This document shows, in pieces, positions 9,589-18,168 of a stretch of 64,000 nucleotides of DNA. Position 1 is the first letter of the stretch. Every line of letters starts with the position of its first letter. The notes under the pieces are model-generated. The model was given only the letters and a program-made list of their open reading frames with translations, made no database searches and had not been told where the DNA came from. The DNA is from Enterobacteriaceae bacterium (GTDB lineage Bacteria > Pseudomonadota > Gammaproteobacteria > Enterobacterales > Enterobacteriaceae): assembly GCA_902363335.1 (NCBI GenBank), contig CABIZV010000001.1, forward strand, positions 1-64,000, given 5' to 3'. Both the position numbers and the translations under genes were made by a program.

Positions 9589-9604
9589 ATGTAACCGTTT
9601 CCAG
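9589..9604 (+). promoter_or_regulatory. Gal operator (GalR/GalS site) upstream of galS
   Basis: ATGTAACCGTTTCCAG fits the 16-bp gal operator consensus GTGNAANCGNTTNCAC at 10 of its 12 specified positions. It lies just upstream of the CRP site of galS, so it probably mediates autoregulation by GalS or repression by GalR, as known in E. coli. Confidence 0.75.
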
Positions 9605-9607
9605 CCC

Positions 9608-9658
9608 TGTGACCTCTCTCACGTAGTTGCGACATCGACGCTGCCAGAATAGCGCTCT
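9608..9658 (+). promoter_or_regulatory. CRP-dependent galS promoter
   Basis: A CRP site TGTGA-CCTCTC-TCACG spans 9608-9623. A -10-like AGAATA is at 9646-9651, giving a start near 9658 with CRP centred about 42 bases upstream, the class II geometry. Catabolite control of galS is established in E. coli; here it is read from sequence only. Confidence 0.7.
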
Positions 9659-9714
9659 TGCCAGATTTTGGGGGTGTAAGGTGAACTGCAGCAATTCTCA
9701 ATCGGACGGTGTGT

Positions 9715-10755
9715 ATGATCACCATTCGTGATGTCGCACGCCAGGCAGGCGTTTCCGTTGCCACCGTTTCCCGCGTGCTCAACAATAGCGCGTTGGTAAG
9801 CCAGGACACCCGTGAAGCGGTGATGAAAGCCGTTTCGTCTTTAGGATATCGCCCCAATGCTAACGCGCAGGCGCTGGCAACACAGGTCAGCGACACCATC
9901 GGTGTGGTGGTGATGGACGTCTCCGACGCCTTTTTCGGTGCGCTGGTGAAAGCCGTCGATATGGTGGCACAGCAGCATCAAAAATATGTCCTCATCGGCA
10001 ACAGCTACCACGAAGCGGAAAAAGAGCGTCACGCCATTGAGGTACTGATCCGCCAGCGATGTAGCGCGCTTATCGTCCATTCAAAAGCGCTCAGCGACCG
10101 CGAACTCAGCGAGTTTATGGCGCACATGCCGGGCATGGTATTAATCAACCGTCTTGTTCCAGGCTACGCGCATCGCTGCGTTTGCCTTGATAACGTCAGC
10201 GGGGCATTGATAGGCACGCGTATGTTGCTCAATCACGGGCATCAGCGCATTGGCTATCTTGCTTCAAGCCACAATATTGAAGATGACGATTTACGTCGGG
10301 AAGGGTGGGTGCGCGCGTTACAAGAGCAGGGGATCGTGGCGCAGGATAGCTGGGTGGGCACGGGTTCACCGGATATGCCGGGGGGCGAAACGGCCATGGT
10401 GGAGCTACTGGGTCGCAACGCCGGTCTGACGGCCGTATTCGCCTACAACGATAATATGGCCGCCGGGGCGCTCAGTGCGTTGAAAGACAATGGCATTGCC
10501 GTGCCGCAGCAGGTTTCAGTGATAGGCTTTGATGATATTCCTATCGCTCGCTATACCGATCCGCAATTAACCACTATCCGCTATCCCATTGTTTCTATGG
10601 CAAAACAGGCTACGGAACTCGCATTACTTGGCGCCGCTGGCAAGCTTGATGCTGAGGCCACTCATTGTTTTATGCCAACCCTGGTGCGCCGTCACTCCGT
10701 CGCGCAGCGGCAATTTGTGCATCCCATCACGAACCAAAGTGTTAATCCTATGTAA
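9715..10755 (+). CDS. galS: Mgl repressor/galactose isorepressor GalS
   Basis: A 346-residue LacI/GalR-family repressor. The N-terminal helix-turn-helix (residues 1-25: MITIRDVARQAGVSVATVSRV) is followed by a periplasmic-binding-protein-like sensor domain, closely matching E. coli GalS. It represses mglBAC, and itself, in the absence of galactose. The ATG at 9715 gives the family start MITIRD; an in-frame GTG six bases earlier is less likely. The C-terminus (VHPITNQSVNPM) is variable, as in other GalS proteins. It lies directly upstream of mglBAC on the same strand. Confidence 0.96.
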   Translation: MITIRDVARQAGVSVATVSRVLNNSALVSQDTREAVMKAVSSLGYRPNANAQALATQVSDTIGVVVMDVSDAFFGALVKAVDMVAQQHQKYVLIGNSYHEAEKERHAIEVLIRQRCSALIVHSKALSDRELSEFMAHMPGMVLINRLVPGYAHRCVCLDNVSGALIGTRMLLNHGHQRIGYLASSHNIEDDDLRREGWVRALQEQGIVAQDSWVGTGSPDMPGGETAMVELLGRNAGLTAVFAYNDNMAAGALSALKDNGIAVPQQVSVIGFDDIPIARYTDPQLTTIRYPIVSMAKQATELALLGAAGKLDAEATHCFMPTLVRRHSVAQRQFVHPITNQSVNPM

Positions 10756-10765
10756 CCGTTTTCAA
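10750..10765 (+). promoter_or_regulatory. Gal operator of the mgl promoter
   Basis: ATGTAACCGTTTTCAA resembles the GalS/GalR operator and starts six bases before the end of galS. Its centre is about 60 bases upstream of the inferred mglBAC start, the position expected for the E. coli mgl operator. Confidence 0.75.
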
Positions 10766-10767
10766 TC

Positions 10768-10817
10768 TGTGAGTAAATTCACAGATTGTTAACATTACGA
10801 TGGCTATGATGGCTGCG
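10768..10817 (+). promoter_or_regulatory. CRP-activated mglBAC promoter
   Basis: A perfect CRP palindrome TGTGA-GTAAAT-TCACA lies at 10768-10783 and a -10 element TATGAT at 10805-10810. A start near 10817 places CRP at -41.5, the class II arrangement known for E. coli mgl. The transcript would carry a leader of about 210 bases before mglB; no riboswitch-like structure was recognised in it. Confidence 0.85.
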
Positions 10818-11028
10818 CTTATCAGCTTGAAACATGATGTAACGGTGATTAATCACTTTTTATAACGTTTCAGGCCGTTAAACACAGATTAATGCGTAAC
10901 CTGGATCGTTACTCAACACGGAAGAACAAATTTTCATCAGTGAATTTCGTCGTGCAGTAACATTTTTTTAACGCTGCCCGCCGATTATTATCATCTGAAC
11001 TACCCTGCATAATAAAACCGGAGATACC

Positions 11029-12027
11029 ATGAATAAGAAGGTGTTAACCCTGTCTGCCCTGATGGCCAGCCTCTTTTTCGGTGCAACAGCGCATGCTGCC
11101 GATACCCGTATTGGTGTGACGATCTATAAATATGACGATAACTTTATGTCCGTTGTGCGCAAGGCTATCGAAAAAGACGGTAAATCCGCGCCGGACGTTC
11201 AGCTGCTGATGAATGACTCGCAGAATGACCAGTCCAAGCAAAACGATCAGATTGACGTGCTGCTGGCAAAAGGCGTGAAAGCGCTGGCGATTAACCTGGT
11301 TGACCCAGCGGCGGCGGGTACGGTGATTGACAAAGCGCGCGGCCAGAACGTGCCGATTGTCTTCTTCAACAAAGAACCTTCTCGTAAGGCGCTGGATAGC
11401 TACGATAAAGCTTTCTACGTCGGCACCGACTCTAAAGAATCTGGCATCATTCAGGGCGATCTGATTGCTAAACATTGGGCCGCTAACCCGAACTGGGATC
11501 TGAACAAAGACGGTCAGGTACAGTTCGTGCTGCTGAAAGGCGAGCCGGGCCACCCGGACGCTGAAGCACGTACCACTTACGTTATCAAGGAACTGAACGC
11601 CAAGGGGCTGAAAACTCAGCAACTGGCGCTTGATACCGCGATGTGGGATACCGCACAGGCTAAAGACAAGATGGACGCATGGCTCTCCGGCCCTAACGCT
11701 AACAAAATTGAAGTCGTTATCGCCAACAACGATGCGATGGCAATGGGTGCGGTAGAAGCGCTAAAAGCCCACAACAAATCTTCCATCCCAGTATTCGGCG
11801 TTGATGCCCTGCCAGAAGCGCTGGCGCTAGTGAAATCCGGTGCGATGGCCGGTACCGTGCTAAACGATGCGAACAACCAGGCGAAAGCGACCTTCGATCT
11901 GGCGAAAAACCTCGCAGAGGGCAAAGGTGCGGCTGACGGGACTAACTGGAAAATCGAAAACAAAATCGTCCGCGTACCTTACGTAGGCGTAGATAAAGAC
12001 AACCTTAGCGAATTCACCGGTAAGTAA
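11029..12027 (+). CDS. mglB: D-galactose/glucose-binding periplasmic protein MglB
   Basis: A 332-residue periplasmic binding protein that delivers galactose, glucose and methyl-galactosides to the MglAC transporter and, in relatives, presents them to the chemoreceptor Trg. A Sec signal peptide (residues 1-23, ending AHA) precedes mature ADTRIGV. The calcium-binding loop DLNKDGQVQ sits at 157-165, as in E. coli. First gene of mglBAC, with strong expression expected from the CRP-controlled promoter. Confidence 0.97.
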   Translation: MNKKVLTLSALMASLFFGATAHAADTRIGVTIYKYDDNFMSVVRKAIEKDGKSAPDVQLLMNDSQNDQSKQNDQIDVLLAKGVKALAINLVDPAAAGTVIDKARGQNVPIVFFNKEPSRKALDSYDKAFYVGTDSKESGIIQGDLIAKHWAANPNWDLNKDGQVQFVLLKGEPGHPDAEARTTYVIKELNAKGLKTQQLALDTAMWDTAQAKDKMDAWLSGPNANKIEVVIANNDAMAMGAVEALKAHNKSSIPVFGVDALPEALALVKSGAMAGTVLNDANNQAKATFDLAKNLAEGKGAADGTNWKIENKIVRVPYVGVDKDNLSEFTGK

Positions 12028-12037
12028 TCTTTAAATA

Positions 12038-12065
12038 TATAGGGCGTGCGCCTGTGCGCCCTATA
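12038..12065 (+). other. mglB-mglA intercistronic hairpin
   Basis: Nine-base perfect arms TATAGGGCG (12038-12046) and CGCCCTATA (12057-12065) with a 10-base loop, between mglB and mglA, with no following T-run. It is probably not a full terminator. A 3' stem here would stabilise the mglB segment and explain excess binding protein over transporter, as in other ABC operons. Confidence 0.6.
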
Positions 12066-12101
12066 AATACTGACGCAGAAATATCGCAGCCAGGTACATA
12101 T

Positions 12102-13622
12102 ATGGACCACAATAATAGCGAGCCGTCTGGTGAATTCTTGTTGGAAATGAGCCAGATCAACAAGTCATTTCCCGGCGTAAAAGCACTCGATAATGTTAAC
12201 CTGAAAGTTCGTCCGCACTCTATCCATGCATTAATGGGGGAGAACGGTGCGGGCAAATCAACATTATTAAAATGTCTATTTGGGATCTACCAAAAAGATT
12301 CCGGCAGTATTTTATTTCAGGGTAAAGAAATTGATTTCCATTCAGCCAAAGAAGCGCTGGAAAATGGTATTTCAATGGTTCACCAGGAACTGAACCTGGT
12401 ATTACAACGTTCGGTGATGGACAACATGTGGCTGGGGCGTTACCCCACCAAAGGTATGTTTGTCGATCAGGATAAAATGTATCGCGATACCAAAGCTATC
12501 TTTGATGAGCTGGATATTGATATCGATCCACGTGCCCGCGTCGGGACGTTATCCGTATCGCAAATGCAGATGATAGAAATTGCCAAGGCCTTCTCCTATA
12601 ACGCGAAAATCGTGATTATGGATGAACCTACGTCATCGCTGACGGAAAAGGAGGTGAACCACCTGTTCACCATCATCCGTAAGCTCAAAGAGCGTGGCTG
12701 TGGCATTGTTTATATCTCGCACAAAATGGAAGAGATCTTCCAGCTGTGCGATGAAATCACCGTCCTGCGCGATGGTCAGTGGATCGCCACCCAGCCGCTG
12801 GAAGGGCTGGATATGGATAAGATCATCGCCATGATGGTGGGACGTTCGTTGAATCAGCGTTTCCCGGACAAACAGAACACGCCGGGGGAAGTTATTCTCG
12901 ACGTGCAGCATCTGACCTCGCTACGCCAGCCATCCATTCGTGACGTGTCGTTCCAGCTGCGTAAAGGTGAAATTCTCGGCGTTGCTGGGCTGGTGGGGGC
13001 TAAACGTACCGATATCGTTGAGACGCTGTTTGGCGTGCGTGAGAAATCCGGCGGAACCATCACCCTGCACGGTAAGAAAATTAATAACCACAGCGCCAAT
13101 GAAGCCATTAACAACGGCTTTGCGCTGGTGACCGAAGAACGTCGTTCGACCGGGATCTATGCCTATCTTGATATTGGTTTTAACTCATTAATTTCCAATA
13201 TTAAGAATTATAAAAATAAAGTCGGCCTGCTGGATACTTCCCGCATGAAGAGCGATACCCAATGGGTGATTGATTCTATGCGCGTGAAAACACCCGGGCA
13301 CCACACGCAGATTGGTTCCTTATCGGGTGGTAATCAGCAGAAGGTCATTATCGGCCGCTGGCTGTTAACCCAGCCGGAAATCCTCATGCTCGATGAACCC
13401 ACGCGCGGTATTGACGTTGGGGCGAAATTTGAAATTTATCAATTAATTGCTGAACTGGCGAAGAAAGATAAAGGGATAATTATTATTTCCTCAGAAATGC
13501 CTGAGCTGCTGGGAATTACTGACCGCATCCTTGTCATGAGTAATGGCATGGTGGCCGGGATTGTCGAAACAAAAACAACAACGCAAAACGAAATTCTCCG
13601 TCTTGCGTCATTGCATCTTTAA
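12102..13622 (+). CDS. mglA: Galactose/methyl-galactoside ABC ATPase MglA
   Basis: A 506-residue ATPase with two fused ABC domains, the same length as E. coli MglA; it powers import through MglC at the inner membrane. The first domain has a canonical Walker A (GENGAGKST, residues 46-54) and the signature LSVSQ. The second has a degenerate P-loop (GLVGAKRTD) and an LSGGNQQK signature, the asymmetry normal for sugar ABC ATPases of this class. The start at 12102 matches the family length; the frame is open 16 codons upstream without support. Confidence 0.97.
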   Translation: MDHNNSEPSGEFLLEMSQINKSFPGVKALDNVNLKVRPHSIHALMGENGAGKSTLLKCLFGIYQKDSGSILFQGKEIDFHSAKEALENGISMVHQELNLVLQRSVMDNMWLGRYPTKGMFVDQDKMYRDTKAIFDELDIDIDPRARVGTLSVSQMQMIEIAKAFSYNAKIVIMDEPTSSLTEKEVNHLFTIIRKLKERGCGIVYISHKMEEIFQLCDEITVLRDGQWIATQPLEGLDMDKIIAMMVGRSLNQRFPDKQNTPGEVILDVQHLTSLRQPSIRDVSFQLRKGEILGVAGLVGAKRTDIVETLFGVREKSGGTITLHGKKINNHSANEAINNGFALVTEERRSTGIYAYLDIGFNSLISNIKNYKNKVGLLDTSRMKSDTQWVIDSMRVKTPGHHTQIGSLSGGNQQKVIIGRWLLTQPEILMLDEPTRGIDVGAKFEIYQLIAELAKKDKGIIIISSEMPELLGITDRILVMSNGMVAGIVETKTTTQNEILRLASLHL

Positions 13623-13637
13623 TCGCAGGGGCTCGAC

Positions 13638-14648
13638 ATGAGTACGTTAAATAAAAAAAGCTTTCTGAGTTATCTGAAAGATGGCGGCATTTACGTCGTT
13701 CTTTTGGTTCTGCTGGCCATTATTATTATTCAGGACCCGACTTTCTTAAGTTTGTTGAACCTCAGTAATATCCTCACTCAGTCTTCCGTGCGTATTATTA
13801 TCGCCCTCGGCGTGGCCGGGCTGATTGTTACACAAGGTACCGACCTTTCTGCGGGGCGTCAGGTGGGGCTTGCGGCGGTTATCGCGGCGACGCTGCTGCA
13901 ATCAATGGAGAATGCCAACAAGGTGTTCCCGGAAATGGCAACAATGCCGATTTTTGTCGTGGTGCTGATTGTCTGCGCGATTGGTGCCGTTATCGGCCTG
14001 ATTAACGGTATTATTATTGCCTACCTGAACGTGACGCCATTTATTACCACGTTGGGGACCATGATTATCGTTTACGGGATCAACTCCCTGTACTACGACT
14101 TCGTTGGCGCATCGCCGATTTCCGGCTTTGACAGCGGCTTCTCGACATTCGCCCAGGGGTTTGTGGCGCTCGGCAGCTTCCGCCTGTCGTACATCACCTT
14201 CTACGCCTTGATTGCCGTCGCGTTTGTCTGGGTGCTGTGGAACAAAACGCGCTTTGGCAAAAACATCTTCGCTATCGGCGGTAACCCGGAAGCGGCGAAA
14301 GTCTCTGGTGTTAACGTTGCGCTGAACCTGCTGGTTATCTATGCGCTCTCCGGCGTGTTCTATGCCTTCGGCGGCTTGCTGGAAGCTGGGCGTATCGGCT
14401 CGGCGACCAACAACCTCGGCTTTATGTATGAACTTGATGCCATTGCCGCCTGCGTGGTGGGCGGCGTGTCGTTTAGCGGCGGTGTGGGCACGGTCGTCGG
14501 CGTAGTCACCGGTGTAATTATCTTCACCGTCATCAACTACGGCCTCACCTATATCGGCGTTAACCCTTACTGGCAGTATATTATTAAAGGCGCGATTATT
14601 ATATTTGCCGTGGCCCTGGACTCACTGAAATACGCACGTAAGAAGTAA
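13638..14648 (+). CDS. mglC: Galactose/methyl-galactoside ABC permease MglC
   Basis: A 336-residue polytopic inner-membrane permease of the BPD_transp_2 (RbsC/AraH) type, with about eight to ten helices. It forms the channel energised by MglA. It starts 15 bases after mglA with a GGGGCTCGAC leader and is followed by a clear terminator, closing the mglBAC operon. Confidence 0.96.
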   Translation: MSTLNKKSFLSYLKDGGIYVVLLVLLAIIIIQDPTFLSLLNLSNILTQSSVRIIIALGVAGLIVTQGTDLSAGRQVGLAAVIAATLLQSMENANKVFPEMATMPIFVVVLIVCAIGAVIGLINGIIIAYLNVTPFITTLGTMIIVYGINSLYYDFVGASPISGFDSGFSTFAQGFVALGSFRLSYITFYALIAVAFVWVLWNKTRFGKNIFAIGGNPEAAKVSGVNVALNLLVIYALSGVFYAFGGLLEAGRIGSATNNLGFMYELDAIAACVVGGVSFSGGVGTVVGVVTGVIIFTVINYGLTYIGVNPYWQYIIKGAIIIFAVALDSLKYARKK

Positions 14649-14664
14649 TTCTTTTAAGTAAAAT

Positions 14665-14693
14665 AAAGCCCGGCGCATGCGTCGGGCTTTTTA
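14665..14693 (+). terminator. Rho-independent terminator of mglBAC
   Basis: The GC-rich stem AAAGCCCG...CGGGCTTT (arms 14665-14672 and 14683-14690) runs into a short T-run. It ends the mgl transcript. Because the stem begins with an A-run, it may also terminate the convergent sanA transcript. Confidence 0.85.
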
Positions 14694-14714
14694 ACGTCAA
14701 ACGATGTTATCAGA

Positions 14715-15431
14715 CTACTTTTTATTCTTTTGCAGCTCCAGCAACTGGTCCGGCGTGACCGCCGGATACCCCTGAGCATTTTCCGGGACTTCCTGCTGAG
14801 CAGGGATGGGAATTAGTGGGCCTAAGAAGCGCGGTTCACGCTTAAAGAGATAAAGATCCGCCAGGGCGCCGAAGCGCGCACCAAACTCGCGAAGACGCAC
14901 GCTCCACATATCCTTTGGCGAAGGCACGGCGTAACACTGTGCCTGAATGCCCATATGCAGTGCGATAAACAATGCGCGTTCACAGTGGAAACGCTGGGTG
15001 ATGATAATAAAGTCGTTGGTATCGAACACCTTGCGGGTACGCACAATCGAGTCGAGAGTTCGAAAACCTGCGTAGTCGAGCACGATATCTTCCGGGGCAA
15101 CGCCGCCTTTAATCAGATCGCGGCGCATGGTCATCGGTTCGTTATAGCTTTGCAGCGCATTGTCACCGCTAAGCAGCAGATAGTTGACCTTGCCGCTGTT
15201 GTAGGCGTTGAGCGCGCCCTGAATGCGGTAACGATAATACTGGTTGATGACGCCGGTGCGATAATATTTGGCGGTGCCGAGCACGACACCGACCTGACGG
15301 TAGGGGAGATCCTGAAGCTCGTCGTAAATATAGGGCGAGGTTTTCCAGCTCATCCAGCGGTCAAGGCCGAGCACGGTTAACAGCAGCAGGCCGCACAGGA
15401 CTAACAGGCTGTATAACACACGCTTTAACAT
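14715..15431 (-). CDS. sanA: Envelope barrier protein SanA
   Basis: A 238-residue inner-membrane protein with one N-terminal transmembrane helix (about residues 5-24) followed by a DUF218/ElyC-like domain. It matches E. coli SanA, whose loss causes vancomycin sensitivity at high temperature; its biochemical role in the envelope is unresolved. In E. coli yeiS and preTA lie between sanA and mglC; here sanA is directly convergent with mglC. Confidence 0.93.
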   Translation of the reverse strand: MLKRVLYSLLVLCGLLLLTVLGLDRWMSWKTSPYIYDELQDLPYRQVGVVLGTAKYYRTGVINQYYRYRIQGALNAYNSGKVNYLLLSGDNALQSYNEPMTMRRDLIKGGVAPEDIVLDYAGFRTLDSIVRTRKVFDTNDFIIITQRFHCERALFIALHMGIQAQCYAVPSPKDMWSVRLREFGARFGALADLYLFKREPRFLGPLIPIPAQQEVPENAQGYPAVTPDQLLELQKNKK

Positions 15432-15533
15432 GAACTTGACTCAATAGTGGCGGATGGAGACATCAGGCTACTTTACCCGCCTTGCAAGCGCAAGAAACCA
15501 TCGTTTAACTGCGGGGAATTTAACCTGTATTTT
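15432..15533. other. sanA upstream region
   Basis: About 100 bases between the start of sanA and the REP array. I see no open frame and no recognisable operator. It presumably holds the sanA promoter on the minus strand. Confidence 0.4.
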
Positions 15534-15940
15534 GTAGCCCGGCTAAGCGAAGCGCCGCCGGGATCTGTTACCAAGTAACCCCGGAGTCGGCGTATTCACG
15601 CCTCGTCCGGGCTACGCGTTGTAGCCCGGCCAAGCAAAGCGCCGCCGGGATCTGTTGCCGATTGACTCCGGAGTCGGCGTATTCACACTTCGTCCAGGCT
15701 ACGCGCAGTAGCCAGGCCAAGCAAAGCGCCGCCGGGATCTGTTACCGGGTGACCCCGGAGTCGGCGTATTCACGCCTCGTCCGGGCTACACGCAGTAGCC
15801 CGGCCAAGCAAAGCGCCGCCGGGATCTGTTACCGAGTGACCCCGGAGTCGGCGTATTCACGCCTCGTCCGGGCTACGCGCAGTAGCCCGGCCAAGCAAAG
15901 CGCCGCCGGGAACTGTTACCGGGTGACCCCGGAGTCAGCG
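15534..15940. repeat. Tandem REP array, 87-bp period
   Basis: Five successive units begin with gtagcc at 15534, 15621, 15708, 15795 and 15882, exactly 87 bases apart; the last is cut short near cdd. Each unit pairs a left REP (gtagcccggccaagcaaagcgccgccgggatc) with a right, inverted one (ccccggagtcggcgtattcacgcctcgtccgggctac), so each can form a long hairpin. Unit 3 carries matching changes in both arms (gccaggcc; cgtccaggct lies before it). The array fills the space between sanA and cdd. An accidental open frame on the plus strand encodes 29-residue repeats and is not a gene. Confidence 0.92.
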
Positions 15941-15946
15941 TGTTTA

Positions 15947-16831
15947 TTAGCCAAGCAGCACGCGGTCAATATTGTTACAGCCCAGCGCTTTCAATGTTGC
16001 AGCGGTGGCATCCCACTGTACGAGCGGCGCGTCGGCGCGTTCAGCCAGAATAGCGCGCTGAATATCCGGGTAGTCATAACCATTCAGACTCAGCAGATTG
16101 AGCGCGCCTTGCAGCGGCGGCAAGGTTGGGTTGAAGGCGGCGTTTTCCGCGTAGCTGCCGCTGAAAATGGTGCCGTCACGTAGTTCGAGCGCCACGCCAG
16201 ATGGGGATTGGCTATACGGAGTATGGCTGTGGTTTGCTGCTTTGATTGCCGCCTGTGCCAGCGCGTCGCCTTCAAGCGGATAACCGTGGTCCTGCTCATC
16301 CATCAGCAGGGTTTTGATATCCAGATCTTTTGGCCCAAAGGCGTCCGGCAGATAATCTTGCAACGTATGCGGCTCACGGCCCGGCAGATTAATACGCAGG
16401 GAAAGACCGCTGTTCAGCTCATTCATAAACTGACGGCAGTGACCACACGGGGTGTAGTTGACGGTAATGGCCTGCAGGGCTTTTTCACCGCGCAGCCAGG
16501 CATGGCTGATGGCGCTTTGTTCGGCGTGAACCGTTTGCTGCATGGTGGCGCCCAAAAACTCCATGTTGCCGCCAAAATACCAGGTGCCGCTCACGCCGCG
16601 GGCGATGGCGCCAACGTTAAAGTGGGACAGGTCGGCGCGGGCGCAGGCGGCAGCCAGCGGCAGCAGCGCAAAAGCGAGCGCGTCTTCGTCCAGCCCCGTC
16701 GCTTTTTGCAGCAATGAGACCTGCTCGGCGCTCAGTTTGGCAGGGAAGTGCGGACTGGCTAACAGCGGTTCGATAGCGGTCTGCAAATCTGCCGCCAGTT
16801 GCGAAAAAGCAGATTGAAAACGTGGATGCAT
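15947..16831 (-). CDS. cdd: Cytidine deaminase
   Basis: A 294-residue enzyme, the length of E. coli Cdd, deaminating cytidine and deoxycytidine to uridine and deoxyuridine in pyrimidine salvage. The zinc site is complete: H102 and catalytic E104 in VHAEQ, C129 and C132 in PCGHC. The start at 16831 (MHPRFQ) matches the family; an ATG five codons earlier is discounted. It follows yohK on the same strand after a 129-base gap, as in E. coli. Confidence 0.97.
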   Translation of the reverse strand: MHPRFQSAFSQLAADLQTAIEPLLASPHFPAKLSAEQVSLLQKATGLDEDALAFALLPLAAACARADLSHFNVGAIARGVSGTWYFGGNMEFLGATMQQTVHAEQSAISHAWLRGEKALQAITVNYTPCGHCRQFMNELNSGLSLRINLPGREPHTLQDYLPDAFGPKDLDIKTLLMDEQDHGYPLEGDALAQAAIKAANHSHTPYSQSPSGVALELRDGTIFSGSYAENAAFNPTLPPLQGALNLLSLNGYDYPDIQRAILAERADAPLVQWDATAATLKALGCNNIDRVLLG

Positions 16832-16960
16832 GGCGTCGTGCCTCATAACAATGTAATGGGATCGTAGTGTACGGGGCGCGAACGCCTTAATTAGTGATCA
16901 ATATCTCATTGTTAATGCAACGCATGTAATCTCAGTTAAAAATGTGTGATTTGTCTCGTT
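16832..16960 (-). promoter_or_regulatory. cdd promoter region with possible CRP site
   Basis: In E. coli, cdd is activated by CRP and repressed by CytR. This 129-base gap contains a CRP-like TGTGA-TTTGTC-TCGTT and a ttgatcacta motif read on either strand, but neither is a clean match. Assignment rests mainly on synteny. Confidence 0.35.
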
Positions 16961-17665
16961 TTATCCCATCACTGACAGAATAATCGGGAATAAAAACGGT
17001 GCTATCAGCGAGGTAATAATGCCGCAAATCACCAGCGCCAGTGAACTAAACGCCCCTTCCTGATAGTCCAGTTCGGCGCAGCGAGCGGTACCTAAGGCGT
17101 GTGAAGCGGTGCCCATCGACAAACCGCGCGACGCTTTAGTGGTAATACGCATCAGATTCAGCAGCGTATGGCCAAATACCGCGCCAAGGATCCCGACATA
17201 AATGACGCACACAGCGCTAATAGCCGGAATACCGCCGATGCTGCCGCTGACCGCCATCGCAATCGGCGTAGTGACCGATTTAGGCAAAATAGACGCGGCG
17301 ATTTGCGGCGACGCCCCCATCATCAGCGCTACGGAGGTGCCGGTTATCATCGCCACCGCGCTGCCGATAAAGCAGATAGTGATGATGGATTTCCAACGCG
17401 CGCGAATCTGGTGAAGCTGTTCATACAGCGGATAGGCGAGGGCGACCACCGCCGGTTGCAGCAAATCGTTTAATACTTCGCTGCCTTTAAAATAGCGCTC
17501 GTAGGGAATTCCGGTCAGCATCAGGAACGGGATAATCACCACCATGGAAACCAGCAGGGGATTCAGCAGCGGCATTTTGAATCGTGTGCCTAACTTACGC
17601 GCGGCAAAAAAGACCACCAGAGTCAGCGGCAGCGACCACCAGATATCGTGTAAATAGTGCAGCAT
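16961..17665 (-). CDS. yohK: LrgB-like membrane protein YohK
   Basis: A 234-residue polytopic inner-membrane protein of the LrgB/CidB family, near-identical to E. coli YohK (231 residues). It contains the conserved SVTTPIAM and GTASHALGTARC segments. Partner of YohJ; the pair resembles holin/antiholin-like LrgAB and is linked in some enterics to metabolite (for example 3-hydroxypropionate) transport. Its ATG overlaps the yohJ stop (TAATG), showing translational coupling. Confidence 0.94.
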   Translation of the reverse strand: MLHYLHDIWWSLPLTLVVFFAARKLGTRFKMPLLNPLLVSMVVIIPFLMLTGIPYERYFKGSEVLNDLLQPAVVALAYPLYEQLHQIRARWKSIITICFIGSAVAMITGTSVALMMGASPQIAASILPKSVTTPIAMAVSGSIGGIPAISAVCVIYVGILGAVFGHTLLNLMRITTKASRGLSMGTASHALGTARCAELDYQEGAFSSLALVICGIITSLIAPFLFPIILSVMG

Positions 17666-18063
17666 TATTTTTCCGCCTCTTCCTGACCGACAACTTTACG
17701 TTCACCGTGAACCAGATGTGAACTCCAGCTCACGACCACCAGCACCACTAACGTACTGACGGTACAGGAGACCACCACCGGGCCAAACTGCGCGCTCAGC
17801 AGGGCAAAATACTGCATCACGCCGACGCCAATCGGCACGAACAGCAGCGCCATATAACGGATAAGGACATAGCAGCCGGGATTAACCCATTTGGCGGGCA
17901 GGATTTGCAGCCCCAGCAGGACGAAAAGAATAAGCATACCAATAATGCTTCCGGGGATCGTAATTGGCAGCAGTGATGAAATAAAAATACCGGCGTAGAG
18001 ACAGGCGTAGATCAGCACGAACGCACGCAGGTATTGCCAGATGATATTCAGTGATTTGAGCAT
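17665..18063 (-). CDS. yohJ: LrgA/CidA-like membrane protein YohJ
   Basis: A 132-residue inner-membrane protein with four predicted helices, matching E. coli YohJ (UPF0299, LrgA/CidA type) in length and sequence, including ITIPGSIIGMLILF. The start at 18063 (MLKSLN) is preferred over an ATG 12 codons upstream on length and on the AAGGTG site. First gene of yohJK; cdd follows. Confidence 0.94.
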   Translation of the reverse strand: MLKSLNIIWQYLRAFVLIYACLYAGIFISSLLPITIPGSIIGMLILFVLLGLQILPAKWVNPGCYVLIRYMALLFVPIGVGVMQYFALLSAQFGPVVVSCTVSTLVVLVVVSWSSHLVHGERKVVGQEEAEK

Positions 18064-18168
18064 GGGATTCACCTTTCGTGGAATGCATTCATCATACAAT
18101 TAAACCCTAAACTGTGCTACCGATCACATCATGAATTCTGAGCATACCTGAGATAGACAAGCGGAACA

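Noticed and set aside
10817..11028. Riboswitch in the long mglB leader
   Set aside because: No recognisable aptamer or terminator/antiterminator pair; mgl control is explained by the CRP and Gal operator sites.
15662..16183. Plus-strand open frame of 173 codons with 29-residue repeats
   Set aside because: It is translated from the 87-bp REP array (87 is divisible by three, so the frame stays open) and then runs antisense into cdd. No ribosome site and no conservation expected.
16208..16717. 169-codon frame antisense to cdd
   Set aside because: Shadow of the conserved cdd coding strand.
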